Source: Streptomyces sp. 1-11 (GTDB lineage Bacteria; Actinomycetota; Actinomycetes; Streptomycetales; Streptomycetaceae). Taken from it: 64,000 bases of DNA. The stretch lies in assembly GCF_007176755.1 (NCBI RefSeq), contig NZ_BJTV01000003.1, positions 1-64,000 of the forward strand, given 5' to 3'. The notes under the pieces are model-generated. The model was not told the origin of the DNA. It did not search any database and was given only the letters and a program-made list of their open reading frames with translations. Both the position numbers and the translations under genes were made by a program. Shown here piece after piece: positions 16,190-24,636 of this stretch (positions within the stretch are counted from its first letter, which is position 1; each line of letters begins with the position of its first letter).

Positions 16190-17599
16190 ATGGCTGCCCG
16201 TACCAAGTCCACCAAGGACCGCCCGTCCTACCGCTGCACCGAGTGCGGCTGGCAGACCGCCAAATGGCTCGGCCGCTGCCCGGAGTGCCAGGCCTGGGGC
16301 ACGGTCGAGGAGTACGGCGCGCCCGCGGTCCGCACGACGGCGCCGGGCCGCGTCACCAGCTCGGCGGTGCCCATCGGCCAGGTCGACGGCCGTCAGGCCA
16401 CCGCCCGCACCACCGGTGTGCCGGAGCTGGACCGGGTGCTCGGCGGCGGCCTGGTGCCCGGCGCGGTCGTCCTGCTCGCGGGCGAGCCCGGCGTCGGCAA
16501 GTCCACGCTGCTGCTGGACGTCGCGGCCAAGTCGGCCAGTGACGAACACCGCACCCTCTATGTGACGGGCGAGGAGTCGGCGAGCCAGGTGCGGCTGCGC
16601 GCCGACCGCATCGGCGCCCTCGACGACCACCTGTATCTGGCCGCCGAGACCGATCTGGCGGCCGTCCTCGGCCACTTGGACGCGGTGAAGCCGTCCCTGC
16701 TGATCCTGGACTCGGTGCAGACGGTCGCCTCGCCGGAGATCGACGGCGCGCCCGGCGGCATGGCCCAGGTGCGGGAGGTGGCCGGCGCGCTGATCCGCGC
16801 CTCCAAGGAGCGCGGCATGTCCACGCTGCTGGTGGGCCACGTCACCAAGGACGGCGCGATCGCGGGCCCCCGGCTGCTGGAGCACCTGGTGGACGTCGTC
16901 CTGCACTTCGAGGGCGACCGGCACGCCCGTCTGCGCCTGGTGCGGGGCGTGAAGAACCGCTACGGCGCCACCGACGAGGTCGGCTGCTTCGAACTGCACG
17001 ACGAGGGCATCACCGGCCTCGCCGACCCGAGCGGGCTCTTCCTGACCCGCCGGGCCGAACCGGTCCCGGGCACCTGCCTGACGGTCACCCTGGAGGGCCG
17101 GCGCCCGCTGGTGGCGGAGGTGCAGGCGCTGACCGTGGACTCCCAGATCCCCTCCCCGCGCCGGACCACGTCGGGCCTGGAGACCTCCCGGGTGTCGATG
17201 ATGCTGGCGGTGCTGGAGCAGCGCGGGCGGATCAGCGCGCTCGGCAAGCGGGACATCTACTCCGCGACGGTGGGCGGGGTGAAGCTGTCCGAGCCCGCCG
17301 CCGACCTGGCGATCGCCCTCGCCCTCGCCTCGGCCGCCAGCGACACCCCCCTGCCGAAGAACCTCGTCGCCATCGGCGAGGTCGGGCTCGCGGGCGAGGT
17401 GAGACGGGTCACCGGCGTGCAGCGCAGGCTCGCCGAGGCGCACCGGCTGGGCTTCACGCACGCCCTCGTACCGGGCGATCCGGGCAAGGTCCCGGCCGGG
17501 ATGAAGGTCCTGGAGGTGGCCGACATGGGGGACGCGCTGCGGGTGCTGCCGCGCTCCCGTCGCCGAGAGGCCCCACGGGAGGCGGAGGACCGCCGGTAG
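16190..17599 (+). CDS. radA: DNA repair protein RadA
   Basis: A 469-aa RecA-like branch-migration protein. The N-terminal zinc finger is CTECGWQTAKWLGRCPEC, Walker A is GEPGVGKST, the RadA motif is VKNRYG, and a C-terminal Lon-like domain follows (IALALASAASDTPLP and GEVGLAGEVR). The ATG gives the standard MAARTKSTKDRPSYRC start. disA follows 81 bp downstream on the same strand, the usual radA-disA pairing. Confidence 0.96.
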   Translation: MAARTKSTKDRPSYRCTECGWQTAKWLGRCPECQAWGTVEEYGAPAVRTTAPGRVTSSAVPIGQVDGRQATARTTGVPELDRVLGGGLVPGAVVLLAGEPGVGKSTLLLDVAAKSASDEHRTLYVTGEESASQVRLRADRIGALDDHLYLAAETDLAAVLGHLDAVKPSLLILDSVQTVASPEIDGAPGGMAQVREVAGALIRASKERGMSTLLVGHVTKDGAIAGPRLLEHLVDVVLHFEGDRHARLRLVRGVKNRYGATDEVGCFELHDEGITGLADPSGLFLTRRAEPVPGTCLTVTLEGRRPLVAEVQALTVDSQIPSPRRTTSGLETSRVSMMLAVLEQRGRISALGKRDIYSATVGGVKLSEPAADLAIALALASAASDTPLPKNLVAIGEVGLAGEVRRVTGVQRRLAEAHRLGFTHALVPGDPGKVPAGMKVLEVADMGDALRVLPRSRRREAPREAEDRR

Positions 17600-17680
17600 A
17601 CTTTGCCCAGGTCTCGCCCGTCCGTACGAACCGAGTGCGCACGACGGCGGCGCCAAAGAACCTGCGACCGGAGGAGTGCA

Positions 17681-18805
17681 GTGGCAGCCAACGACCGGGC
17701 AGCAGCTCCCGGAAAGTCCGGTGGGAGTGCCGGTTCCGATCGCCTGATGCGCGCCTCGCTGAGCGCCGTGGCTCCCGGCACGCCCCTGCGCGACGGCCTG
17801 GAGCGGGTCCTGCGCGGCAACACCGGCGGGCTGATCGTCCTCGGCTCCGACAAGACCGTCGAGGCGATGTGCACCGGCGGTTTCGTCCTGGACGTGGAGT
17901 TCGCCGCGACGCGGCTGCGGGAGCTCTGCAAGCTGGACGGCGGCATCGTGCTCTCCTCCGACCTGTCCAAGATCCTGCGGGCCGGCGTGCAGCTCGTGCC
18001 GGACCCGACCATCCCGACGGAGGAGACGGGCACCCGGCACCGCACGGCGGACCGGGTCTCCAAGCAGGTCGGCTTCCCGGTGGTCTCCGTCTCCCAGTCC
18101 ATGCGGCTGATCGCGCTCTACGTGGACGGCCAGCGCCGCGTTCTGGAGGACTCCGCGGCGATCCTCTCCCGCGCCAACCAGGCCCTGGCCACCCTGGAGC
18201 GGTACAAGCTCCGCCTGGACGAGGTCGCGGGCACGCTTTCGGCGCTGGAGATCGAGGACCTGGTGACGGTCCGGGACGTCTCGGCGGTCGCCCAGCGCCT
18301 GGAGATGGTCCGGCGCATCGCCACCGAGATCGCCGAGTACGTGGTCGAACTGGGCACCGACGGGCGTCTTCTCGCGCTGCAGCTCGAAGAGTTGATCGCC
18401 GGCGTGGAGCCCGACCGCGAACTGGTCGTCCGGGACTACGTCCCCGAGCCCACCGCGAAGCGGTCCCGCACGGTGGACGAGGCGCTCGCCGAGCTGAACG
18501 CCCTGACCCACGCCGAGCTCCTCGAAATGGGCACGGTGGCGCGGGCGCTGGGCTACACGGGCTCTCCCGAGACCCTCGACTCCGCGGTGTCCCCGCGCGG
18601 CTTCCGGCTGCTGGCCAAGGTGCCGAGGCTGCCGGGCGCGATCATCGACCGCCTGGTGGAGCACTTCGGCGGACTGCAGAAGCTGCTCGCGGCGAGCGTG
18701 GACGACCTGCAGACGGTGGACGGCGTCGGTGAGGCCCGGGCCCGGAGCGTGCGCGAAGGCCTGTCCCGCCTGGCCGAGTCGTCGATCCTCGAGCGCTACG
18801 TCTGA
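17681..18805 (+). CDS. disA: Diadenylate cyclase / DNA integrity scanning protein
   Basis: A 374-aa protein that condenses two ATP to c-di-AMP and scans DNA for branched structures. The DAC domain carries [10 protein letters not shown] (DGA-like) and GTRHRTADR (RHR). Linker helices follow, and a C-terminal HhH region includes [20 protein letters not shown] 17681 has GAGGAG 4 nt upstream and gives a family-typical length. It sits downstream of radA. c-di-AMP controls osmotic and cell-wall genes in Streptomyces. Confidence 0.96.
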   Translation: MAANDRAAAPGKSGGSAGSDRLMRASLSAVAPGTPLRDGLERVLRGNTGGLIVLGSDKTVEAMCTGGFVLDVEFAATRLRELCKLDGGIVLSSDLSKILRAGVQLVPDPTIPTEETGTRHRTADRVSKQVGFPVVSVSQSMRLIALYVDGQRRVLEDSAAILSRANQALATLERYKLRLDEVAGTLSALEIEDLVTVRDVSAVAQRLEMVRRIATEIAEYVVELGTDGRLLALQLEELIAGVEPDRELVVRDYVPEPTAKRSRTVDEALAELNALTHAELLEMGTVARALGYTGSPETLDSAVSPRGFRLLAKVPRLPGAIIDRLVEHFGGLQKLLAASVDDLQTVDGVGEARARSVREGLSRLAESSILERYV

Positions 18806-18962
18806 CCGGACCGGCCGTCGTCGCCGCAGCCGTCGCGGGCATGCGTCCCCGCGTGATCGCGGACGGCATGCGCGCCTCCCCAGGGCCTTGAGTGGCCTTG
18901 GGGTTTCCCGCACCCCGGGCCGGCCACGCCGCAGGGCGCCTCACCAGCGGCAGCGCCCCGCG

Positions 18963-19799
18963 CTAGTCGGCCGACAGCACGAACGAGGCCCGCGCCTTCG
19001 CGAATCCCGGCGCCTTCGCCTCCAGCAGGTACGTCCCCGTCTTGGCCGACCCCGCCGGCGGTGTGGCGCACTCCGGCGCGCTCGGCTTGCGGTCCCACTT
19101 CACCGTGTACGTGATGGTCTGGCCCGCGTCCACCCGGAAGAGCAGGCTCGCCGCGTCCTTCGGGCAGTCGGCCGACGACCAGTACGCGTCGTCGCCCTCC
19201 GCCGGCGTGATGGTCAGCACCGCCTTCTTCGGCCCGAGATCGACCTTGCAGTCACCGGACGAGGAGTTCTTCACCACGAGTTCGAACTCCGGTGTCTCGT
19301 CGGGCGAGTAGGAGTTGTGCACGCTGCGCAGGGTCAGCGTGACCGCGCCGGCCGTGCAGTCGGGCAGTGTGGTGGACGCGGGCAGCGCGTCGCCCGCGAC
19401 GACCCCGCCGCCTCCGGCCGCCGACCCGCCGCCCGGGCCGCCCCCGGAACCCCCGTCGGACCCGCCCGCACCGGAGCCGCCCTTGCCGTCCGAGCCGGAG
19501 TCGGAACCGGAGCCGGAACCCGAGTCACTCCCGCCGGTGTCCCCGCCGCCGCCCGACTCGTCGCGCCCGCCCGGGTGTTCGCTGTAGGCCGGTCCCGACG
19601 AGGACGGGCCCGGCGCGATGGTGGACGCGGGATTCTTGCCGTTCGGCCCGTCGGCGCCGTTCCTGCCGCCCCCGCCGCCCCACGTCACCATCCAGGCGAT
19701 CAGCAGCGCCAACAGGGCGAGAACGGACAGCAGTAGGACCCTCCGTCGCCAGTAGATGGAGGAGGGAAGCGGCCCGACCGGATTGCGCAGAGATCCCAC
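18963..19799 (-). CDS. Hypothetical single-pass membrane protein with Ig-like extracellular domain
   Basis: The frame gives 278 aa from GTG 19799. A -10 TACAGT (19807-19812) lies 7 nt upstream, so the message is probably leaderless. A GTG at 19910 would add 37 basic residues, but those codons have unusually AT-rich third positions. The order is: a short cytoplasmic head, TM helix (RRRVLLLSVLALLALLIAWM), a long Gly/Ser/Asp-rich linker, then a beta-rich domain (VTLTLRSVHNSYSPDETPEF and ITYTVKWDRKP) with four cysteines. Likely displayed outside the membrane. Function unknown. Confidence 0.72.
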   Translation of the reverse strand: MGSLRNPVGPLPSSIYWRRRVLLLSVLALLALLIAWMVTWGGGGGRNGADGPNGKNPASTIAPGPSSSGPAYSEHPGGRDESGGGGDTGGSDSGSGSGSDSGSDGKGGSGAGGSDGGSGGGPGGGSAAGGGGVVAGDALPASTTLPDCTAGAVTLTLRSVHNSYSPDETPEFELVVKNSSSGDCKVDLGPKKAVLTITPAEGDDAYWSSADCPKDAASLLFRVDAGQTITYTVKWDRKPSAPECATPPAGSAKTGTYLLEAKAPGFAKARASFVLSAD

Positions 19800-19991
19800 G
19801 GCGCAAACTGTACGAGAGATCGCCGCTCGCGCTCGCTTCACCCGCCGCCCGGTCGGCAACTTTTCCGGATCATCATCCCGGTAACTGCCGCGGCGGAAAG
19901 GCTTCTTCACGCACCGCTACGCGACGCGACGCTCCGCTACCGCGCCGTGGTCGGCCACACCCCCGCCGAGCCGTGGCAGGATCGGAAGGCC

Positions 19992-20867
19992 ATGACTGAG
20001 AAGCTGCACGCCCCCGTGATCGCCTGGTTCGACTCCCACGCCCGCGACCTCCCCTGGCGCCGCCCGGATGCGGGCCCCTGGGGCGTGATGGTCAGCGAGT
20101 TCATGCTGCAGCAGACTCCGGTGAGCCGGGTGCTCCCGGTGTACGAGCAGTGGCTCGAACGCTGGCCGCGCCCCGCCGACCTCGCCAAGGAGGCTCCCGG
20201 CGAGGCGGTGCGCGCCTGGGGCCGGCTTGGCTACCCGCGCCGCGCCCTGCGTCTGCACGGAGCGGCCGCGGCCATAACGGAACGGCACGGCGGCGACGTA
20301 CCGACGGACCACGCGCAGTTGCTGGCACTCCCCGGGATCGGCGAGTACACGGCCGCCGCGGTGGCCTCCTTCGCGTACGGGCAGCGCCATCCGGTGCTGG
20401 ACACGAACGTGCGCCGGGTCTTCGCGCGGGCGGTGACGGGCGTGCAGTACCCGCCGAACGCCACCACGGCCGCCGAGCGGCGGCTGGCCCGGGAGCTGCT
20501 GCCGGAGGACGAGGGGACGGCCGCGCGCTGGGCCGCCGCCTCCATGGAGCTGGGCGCGCTGGTGTGCACCGCGAAGAACGAGGGGTGCGCGCGCTGCCCG
20601 ATCGCCGCGCAGTGCGCGTGGCGGCTCGCGGGCAAGCCGGAGCACGAGGGTCCGCCGCGCCGGGGCCAGACGTACGCGGGCACGGACCGCCAGGTGCGCG
20701 GCAAGCTGCTCGCGGTGCTGAGGGAGGCGCACGCGCCGGTGCCGCAGGCGGCGCTGGACCGGGTCTGGCACGAGCCGGTGCAGCGCGCCCGCGCGCTCGA
20801 CGGACTGGTGACGGACGGCCTGGTGGAGCCGCTGCCGGGCGGCCTGTACCGGCTGCCGCTGACCTGA
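19992..20867 (+). CDS. mutY: A/G-specific adenine DNA glycosylase
   Basis: A 291-aa base-excision repair enzyme that removes adenine opposite 8-oxoguanine. It has SEFMLQQTPVSRVLPVYEQW at the start, the HhH motif LLALPGIGEYTAAAVASFAYG with catalytic Asp in VLDTNVRRV, and the 4Fe-4S loop C-x6-C-x2-C-x5-C (CTAKNEGCARCPIAAQC). GGAAGG precedes the ATG. It is shorter than E. coli MutY because the C-terminal 8-oxoG-recognition domain is reduced, as in other actinobacteria. Confidence 0.93.
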   Translation: MTEKLHAPVIAWFDSHARDLPWRRPDAGPWGVMVSEFMLQQTPVSRVLPVYEQWLERWPRPADLAKEAPGEAVRAWGRLGYPRRALRLHGAAAAITERHGGDVPTDHAQLLALPGIGEYTAAAVASFAYGQRHPVLDTNVRRVFARAVTGVQYPPNATTAAERRLARELLPEDEGTAARWAAASMELGALVCTAKNEGCARCPIAAQCAWRLAGKPEHEGPPRRGQTYAGTDRQVRGKLLAVLREAHAPVPQAALDRVWHEPVQRARALDGLVTDGLVEPLPGGLYRLPLT

Positions 20868-21034
20868 CGCACGGCCAAGTCACGTCCGGCCGGGATCCGT
20901 TACGACTCCGACAACCCGACAAACAGCCGGATAATCGGACATAAGCGCCGCACTCCTTACCCCGTACCTACTTCCGTTACACAACCGACGGACAGCCGAT
21001 TGCCGGCCGCAGGCTGCTGCGCACAGCCTCGTGA

Positions 21035-21060
21035 CAACCGCTCCGTAGCTTTCTTCTCAT
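21035..21060 (+). promoter_or_regulatory. Candidate sigE promoter
   Basis: GACAACC (21033-21039) resembles an ECF -35 and lies 16-17 nt from TCTCAT (21055-21060). The -10 does not match the CGTC-type core expected for SigE itself, so sigE may not simply be autoregulated. The 20868-21140 gap has no gene and should also hold the response regulator site. Confidence 0.35.
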
Positions 21061-21140
21061 GCCCGACGGACCAACGGGCGAGCAGGACGGCGGGACTTCA
21101 GGCACGGGCCTGAGTACACGGGGAACGGAGGCGGTCGATC

Positions 21141-21680
21141 ATGGCGCAGGGTGAGGTGCTCGGGTTCGAGGAGTACGTCCGCACCCGGCAGGAGGCGCTG
21201 CTGCGCAGCGCCCGCCGGCTGGTCCCGGACCCGGTCGACGCCCAGGACCTGCTGCAGACCGCCCTGGTGCGGACGTACGGCCGCTGGGACGGGATCGCCG
21301 ACAAGCGGCTCGCGGACGCCTATCTGCGCCGGGTGATGATCAACACCCGTACCGAGTGGTGGCGGGCGCGCAAGCTGGAGGAGGTCCCCACCGAGCAGCT
21401 CCCGGAGTCCGCGGTGGAGGACGCCACCGAGCAGCACGCCGACCGGGCCCTGCTGATGGACGTCATGAAGGTGCTCGCACCGAAGCAGCGCAGTGTCGTG
21501 GTGCTGCGACACTGGGAGCAGATGTCCACCGAGGAGACGGCCGCCGCACTCGGCATGTCGGCCGGAACGGTCAAGAGCACGCTGCACCGGGCGCTCGCCC
21601 GGCTCCGTGAGGAGCTGGAGGCGCGCGATCTGGACGCACGCGCGCTGGAGCGTGAGGAGCGGGAGCGTTGCGCGGCCTGA
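21141..21680 (+). CDS. sigE: ECF sigma factor SigE, cell envelope stress
   Basis: A 179-aa group 4 sigma factor of the SigE/SigL-like subgroup. Region 2 runs FEEYVRTRQEALLRSARRLV, DAQDLLQTALVRTYGRWDGI, then MINTRTEWWRARK. Region 4 is LAPKQRSVVVLRHWEQMSTEETAAALGMSAGTVKSTLHRALARL. The identity as sigE rests on the cseA-cseB-cseC genes that follow, the known S. coelicolor operon responding to cell-wall antibiotics. ATG 21141 is preceded by GGAGGCGG. The stop overlaps the cseA start. Confidence 0.93.
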   Translation: MAQGEVLGFEEYVRTRQEALLRSARRLVPDPVDAQDLLQTALVRTYGRWDGIADKRLADAYLRRVMINTRTEWWRARKLEEVPTEQLPESAVEDATEQHADRALLMDVMKVLAPKQRSVVVLRHWEQMSTEETAAALGMSAGTVKSTLHRALARLREELEARDLDARALEREERERCAA

Positions 21681-22321
21681 TGGGGGCCGGGCCCGAGCGG
21701 GCCCGAGGCAGTTCATTGGCGGTGATCGCGGCAGCGGCCTCGGTCACCGCCCTCGCCCTTTTCGCCGCCGCCTGCGGTACCGGGGGGACGGGCGCGCGGG
21801 ACGAGGGCCCGGCGCACGCCTCCGCGGTGGCGGGCGCCGTCGCCTCGCCGCCGCCCAGCCCGTCCGGCTCCTACCGGCAGGTGGACGCGGTGGCGCTGCT
21901 GCGGCACGACCCCGAGGTGTCGGCCTCGGTCAAGCGCGACCTCAAGCCGTGCAACGGCGACGACTACCCGGTCGACGTGTCCTACGGAGACCTGACCGGC
22001 GGCGCCGCGAGCGACGTCGTGGTCAACGTGCTGACCTGTGCGGACGCGGTGGGCGTCGGCTCGTACGTCTACCGGGACGAGAACGGCGCGTACAAGAATG
22101 TGTTCAGGTCCGAGGAGTCCCCGGTCTACGCGGAGATCGTGCAGGGCGTCCTGACCGTGACCAAGCAGGTGTACCGCAGGGGCGACCCGATCTCGCGCCC
22201 GTCCGGCGAGGACGTCATCCCCTACGAGTGGCGGGCGGGGCGCTTCGCCCAGGGCAAGCCCGTCCACAACGACTACAGCAAATCCGTCGGCGGGGGTGCC
22301 ACACCCCAGCCGGACAACTGA
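21680..22321 (+). CDS. cseA: CseA, lipoprotein modulator of the SigE system
   Basis: A 213-aa protein. ATG 21680 overlaps the sigE TGA (TGATG); a TTG at 21668 is also in frame. A signal sequence (SSLAVIAAAASVTALALFAA) ends in the lipobox FAAAC at about residue 32. The mature part has VDAVALLRHDPEVSASVKRDL and a conserved Cys pair. In S. coelicolor CseA is an extracytoplasmic negative modulator of the CseC pathway. Coupled to sigE and 50 bp before cseB. Confidence 0.88.
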   Translation: MGAGPERARGSSLAVIAAAASVTALALFAAACGTGGTGARDEGPAHASAVAGAVASPPPSPSGSYRQVDAVALLRHDPEVSASVKRDLKPCNGDDYPVDVSYGDLTGGAASDVVVNVLTCADAVGVGSYVYRDENGAYKNVFRSEESPVYAEIVQGVLTVTKQVYRRGDPISRPSGEDVIPYEWRAGRFAQGKPVHNDYSKSVGGGATPQPDN

Positions 22322-22371
22322 CCGGCCCGAGCACCACCGGCCACGAGCACCCGAGGACTGAGAGCACCCGG

Positions 22372-23076
22372 ATGGCAGACCAGACCCACGTCCTGTTCGT
22401 CGAGGACGACGACGTCATCCGTGAGGCCACCCAGCTCGCCCTGGAGCGGGACGGCTTCGCGGTCACCGCCATGCCCGACGGGCTGTCCGGGCTGGAGTCG
22501 TTCCGGGCGAACCGGCCCGACATCGCGCTGCTCGACGTCATGGTCCCGGGCCTGGACGGCGTCAGCCTGTGCCGCCGCATCCGGGACGAGTCGACGGTGC
22601 CGGTGATCATGCTGTCGGCGCGCGCCGACTCCATTGACGTGGTCCTCGGTCTAGAGGCGGGCGCCGACGACTACGTGACCAAGCCGTTCGACGGCGCCGT
22701 GCTGGTCGCCCGGATCCGCGCGGTGCTGCGCCGCTTCGGGCACGCGGGCGGCTCAGCGGCCGGCTCCGGCTCCGCGGCGGACCCGAACGGCGGGACGCTG
22801 ACCTTCGGCGAGCTGGAGATCGACACCGAGGGCATGGAGGTGCGCCGGGCCGGGCGGCCGGTGGCGCTCACCCCGACCGAGATGCGGCTGCTGCTGGAGT
22901 TCTCCGCCGCGCCCGGCACCGTGCTCTCCCGCGACAAGCTGCTGGAGCGGGTCTGGGACTACGGCTGGGGCGGGGACACCCGCGTCGTCGACGTCCATGT
23001 GCAGCGGCTGCGCCAGAAGATCGGCCAGGACCGGATCGAGACGGTCCGTGGGTTCGGCTACAAGTTGAGGGCCTGA
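22372..23076 (+). CDS. cseB: CseB response regulator (OmpR family)
   Basis: A 234-aa protein. The receiver domain has VLFVEDDDV, phosphoacceptor Asp in IALLDVMVPG (about 54) and Lys in DDYVTKPF. An OmpR-type winged helix starts after residue 135 (LTPTEMRLLLEFSAAPGT, then RVVDVHVQRLRQKIG). It activates the sigE promoter when phosphorylated by CseC. It sits between cseA and cseC on one transcript. Confidence 0.94.
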   Translation: MADQTHVLFVEDDDVIREATQLALERDGFAVTAMPDGLSGLESFRANRPDIALLDVMVPGLDGVSLCRRIRDESTVPVIMLSARADSIDVVLGLEAGADDYVTKPFDGAVLVARIRAVLRRFGHAGGSAAGSGSAADPNGGTLTFGELEIDTEGMEVRRAGRPVALTPTEMRLLLEFSAAPGTVLSRDKLLERVWDYGWGGDTRVVDVHVQRLRQKIGQDRIETVRGFGYKLRA

Positions 23077-23088
23077 GCGGAGCGCGAC

Positions 23089-24441
23089 ATGCGGGGGATC
23101 ATTCGGCGCCCGATGCGGCGCGTGGAACGGGCGGGACTGCGGACCGGGCTGAGATGGAAGCTGAGCGCGGCGATCGCGCTGGTCGCCGGCCTGGTGGCGA
23201 TCGCGCTGAGCCTGGTCGTGCACAACGCCGCCCGGGTCTCCATGCTGGACAACGCCCGTGACCTGGCCAACGCGCGGGTGCAGATCGCGCAGCGCAACTA
23301 CGAGCTGGGCGGCCGGCCGAACTTCCCGAGCATCAAGATCGACGACCCGGGCCTGCCGGCCCCGCTGCGCGAGAAGGTGATGGAGGGCCGCCGGGCCAGC
23401 TACGTGGGCGACCACGGCGGCGGGCCGGACATCTGGGCGGCCGTGCCGGTCAAGGACGGCCACGTGCTGTCCCTGCACAGCAACTTCCCCGACCGCTCCA
23501 CGGACGTGATGAAGGACCTCGACCAGGCGCTGGTCATCGGCTCCATCGCGGTCGTGCTCGGCGGCAGCGCGCTCGGCGTGCTGATCGGCGGGCAGCTCTC
23601 GCGGCGGCTGCGCAAGGCGGCGGCCGCGGCGGGCCAGGTCGCCAAGGGGGAGACGGACGTACGGGTGCGGGAGGCCATCGGCGGGGTCGTGCGGGACGAG
23701 ACGGACGATCTCGCGCGCGCGGTGGACGCCATGGCGGACGCGCTGCGGCAGCGGCTGGAGGCCGAGCGGCGGGTGACCGCCGACATCGCGCACGAGCTGC
23801 GCACCCCGGTGACGGGCCTGCTGACGGCCGCCGAGCTGCTGCCGCCGGGGCGCCCCACGGAGCTGGTCCTGGACCGGGCGAAGGCGATGCGCACCCTGGT
23901 CGAGGACGTGCTGGAGGTGGCCCGGCTGGACAGCGCTTCCGAGCGGGCCGAGCTGCAGGACATCATGCTGGGCGAGTTCGTCTCCCGGCGGGTCGCGGCC
24001 AAGGACCCGGACATCACCGTGCGGGTGGTGCACGAGTCGGAGGTCACGACCGACCCGCGCCGACTGGAGCGGGTGCTGTTCAACCTGCTGGCCAACGCCG
24101 CGCGGCACGGCAGACCGCCGGTGGAGGTGACCGTGGAGGGCCGGGTCATCCGGGTCCGCGACCACGGCCCCGGCTTCCCCGAGGCCCTGGTCGCCGAGGG
24201 GCCGAGCCGCTTCCGCACCGGCAGCGCGGACCGTGCGGGCCAGGGGCACGGCCTGGGCCTGACCATCGCGGCCGGCCAGGCCCGGGTGCTGGGCGCCCGG
24301 CTGACCTTCCGCAACGTGCGCCCGGCCGGCGCCCCCGAGCACATCCCCGCGGAGGGCGCGGTCGCCGTCCTCTGGCTCCCGGAGCACGCCCCCACCAACA
24401 CCGGCAGCCACCCCATGCTGCCGGCGTCCGGCGGCCGCTAG
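23089..24441 (+). CDS. cseC: CseC sensor histidine kinase
   Basis: A 450-aa membrane sensor of envelope damage. TM1 is near 21-44 (LSAAIALVAGLVAIALSLVV). An extracytoplasmic loop of about 95 aa is followed by TM2 (IGSIAVVLGGSALGVLIGG). HAMP, H-box DIAHELRTPVTGLL, N-box LLANAARHG, and G boxes VRDHGPGF and GQGHGLGL are present. It lies 12 bp after cseB. Confidence 0.94.
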   Translation: MRGIIRRPMRRVERAGLRTGLRWKLSAAIALVAGLVAIALSLVVHNAARVSMLDNARDLANARVQIAQRNYELGGRPNFPSIKIDDPGLPAPLREKVMEGRRASYVGDHGGGPDIWAAVPVKDGHVLSLHSNFPDRSTDVMKDLDQALVIGSIAVVLGGSALGVLIGGQLSRRLRKAAAAAGQVAKGETDVRVREAIGGVVRDETDDLARAVDAMADALRQRLEAERRVTADIAHELRTPVTGLLTAAELLPPGRPTELVLDRAKAMRTLVEDVLEVARLDSASERAELQDIMLGEFVSRRVAAKDPDITVRVVHESEVTTDPRRLERVLFNLLANAARHGRPPVEVTVEGRVIRVRDHGPGFPEALVAEGPSRFRTGSADRAGQGHGLGLTIAAGQARVLGARLTFRNVRPAGAPEHIPAEGAVAVLWLPEHAPTNTGSHPMLPASGGR

Positions 24442-24585
24442 GTCCGCCGACACGGGCGGTCGGACTCTGGGCGGCGTGGACCCGCGTGCGGCACCGTGCG
24501 GGCTCGTGGGCAGGACTCAGGGGCCCGCTGCCCGACCGCCGCCCTGCACCCCGGACCCGTTGCCGGTGCCCGCCGCCCGGCACGG

Positions 24586-24623
24586 CGAAGGCCCCCGGGG
24601 CGGACACCCGCCGGGGGCCTTCG
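24586..24623. terminator. Hairpin terminator between cseC and the MFS gene
   Basis: Perfect 13-bp stem CGAAGGCCCCCGG / CCGGGGGCCTTCG with a 12-nt loop between convergent genes. Confidence 0.65.
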
Positions 24624-24636
24624 GACCGGAAGTGGC

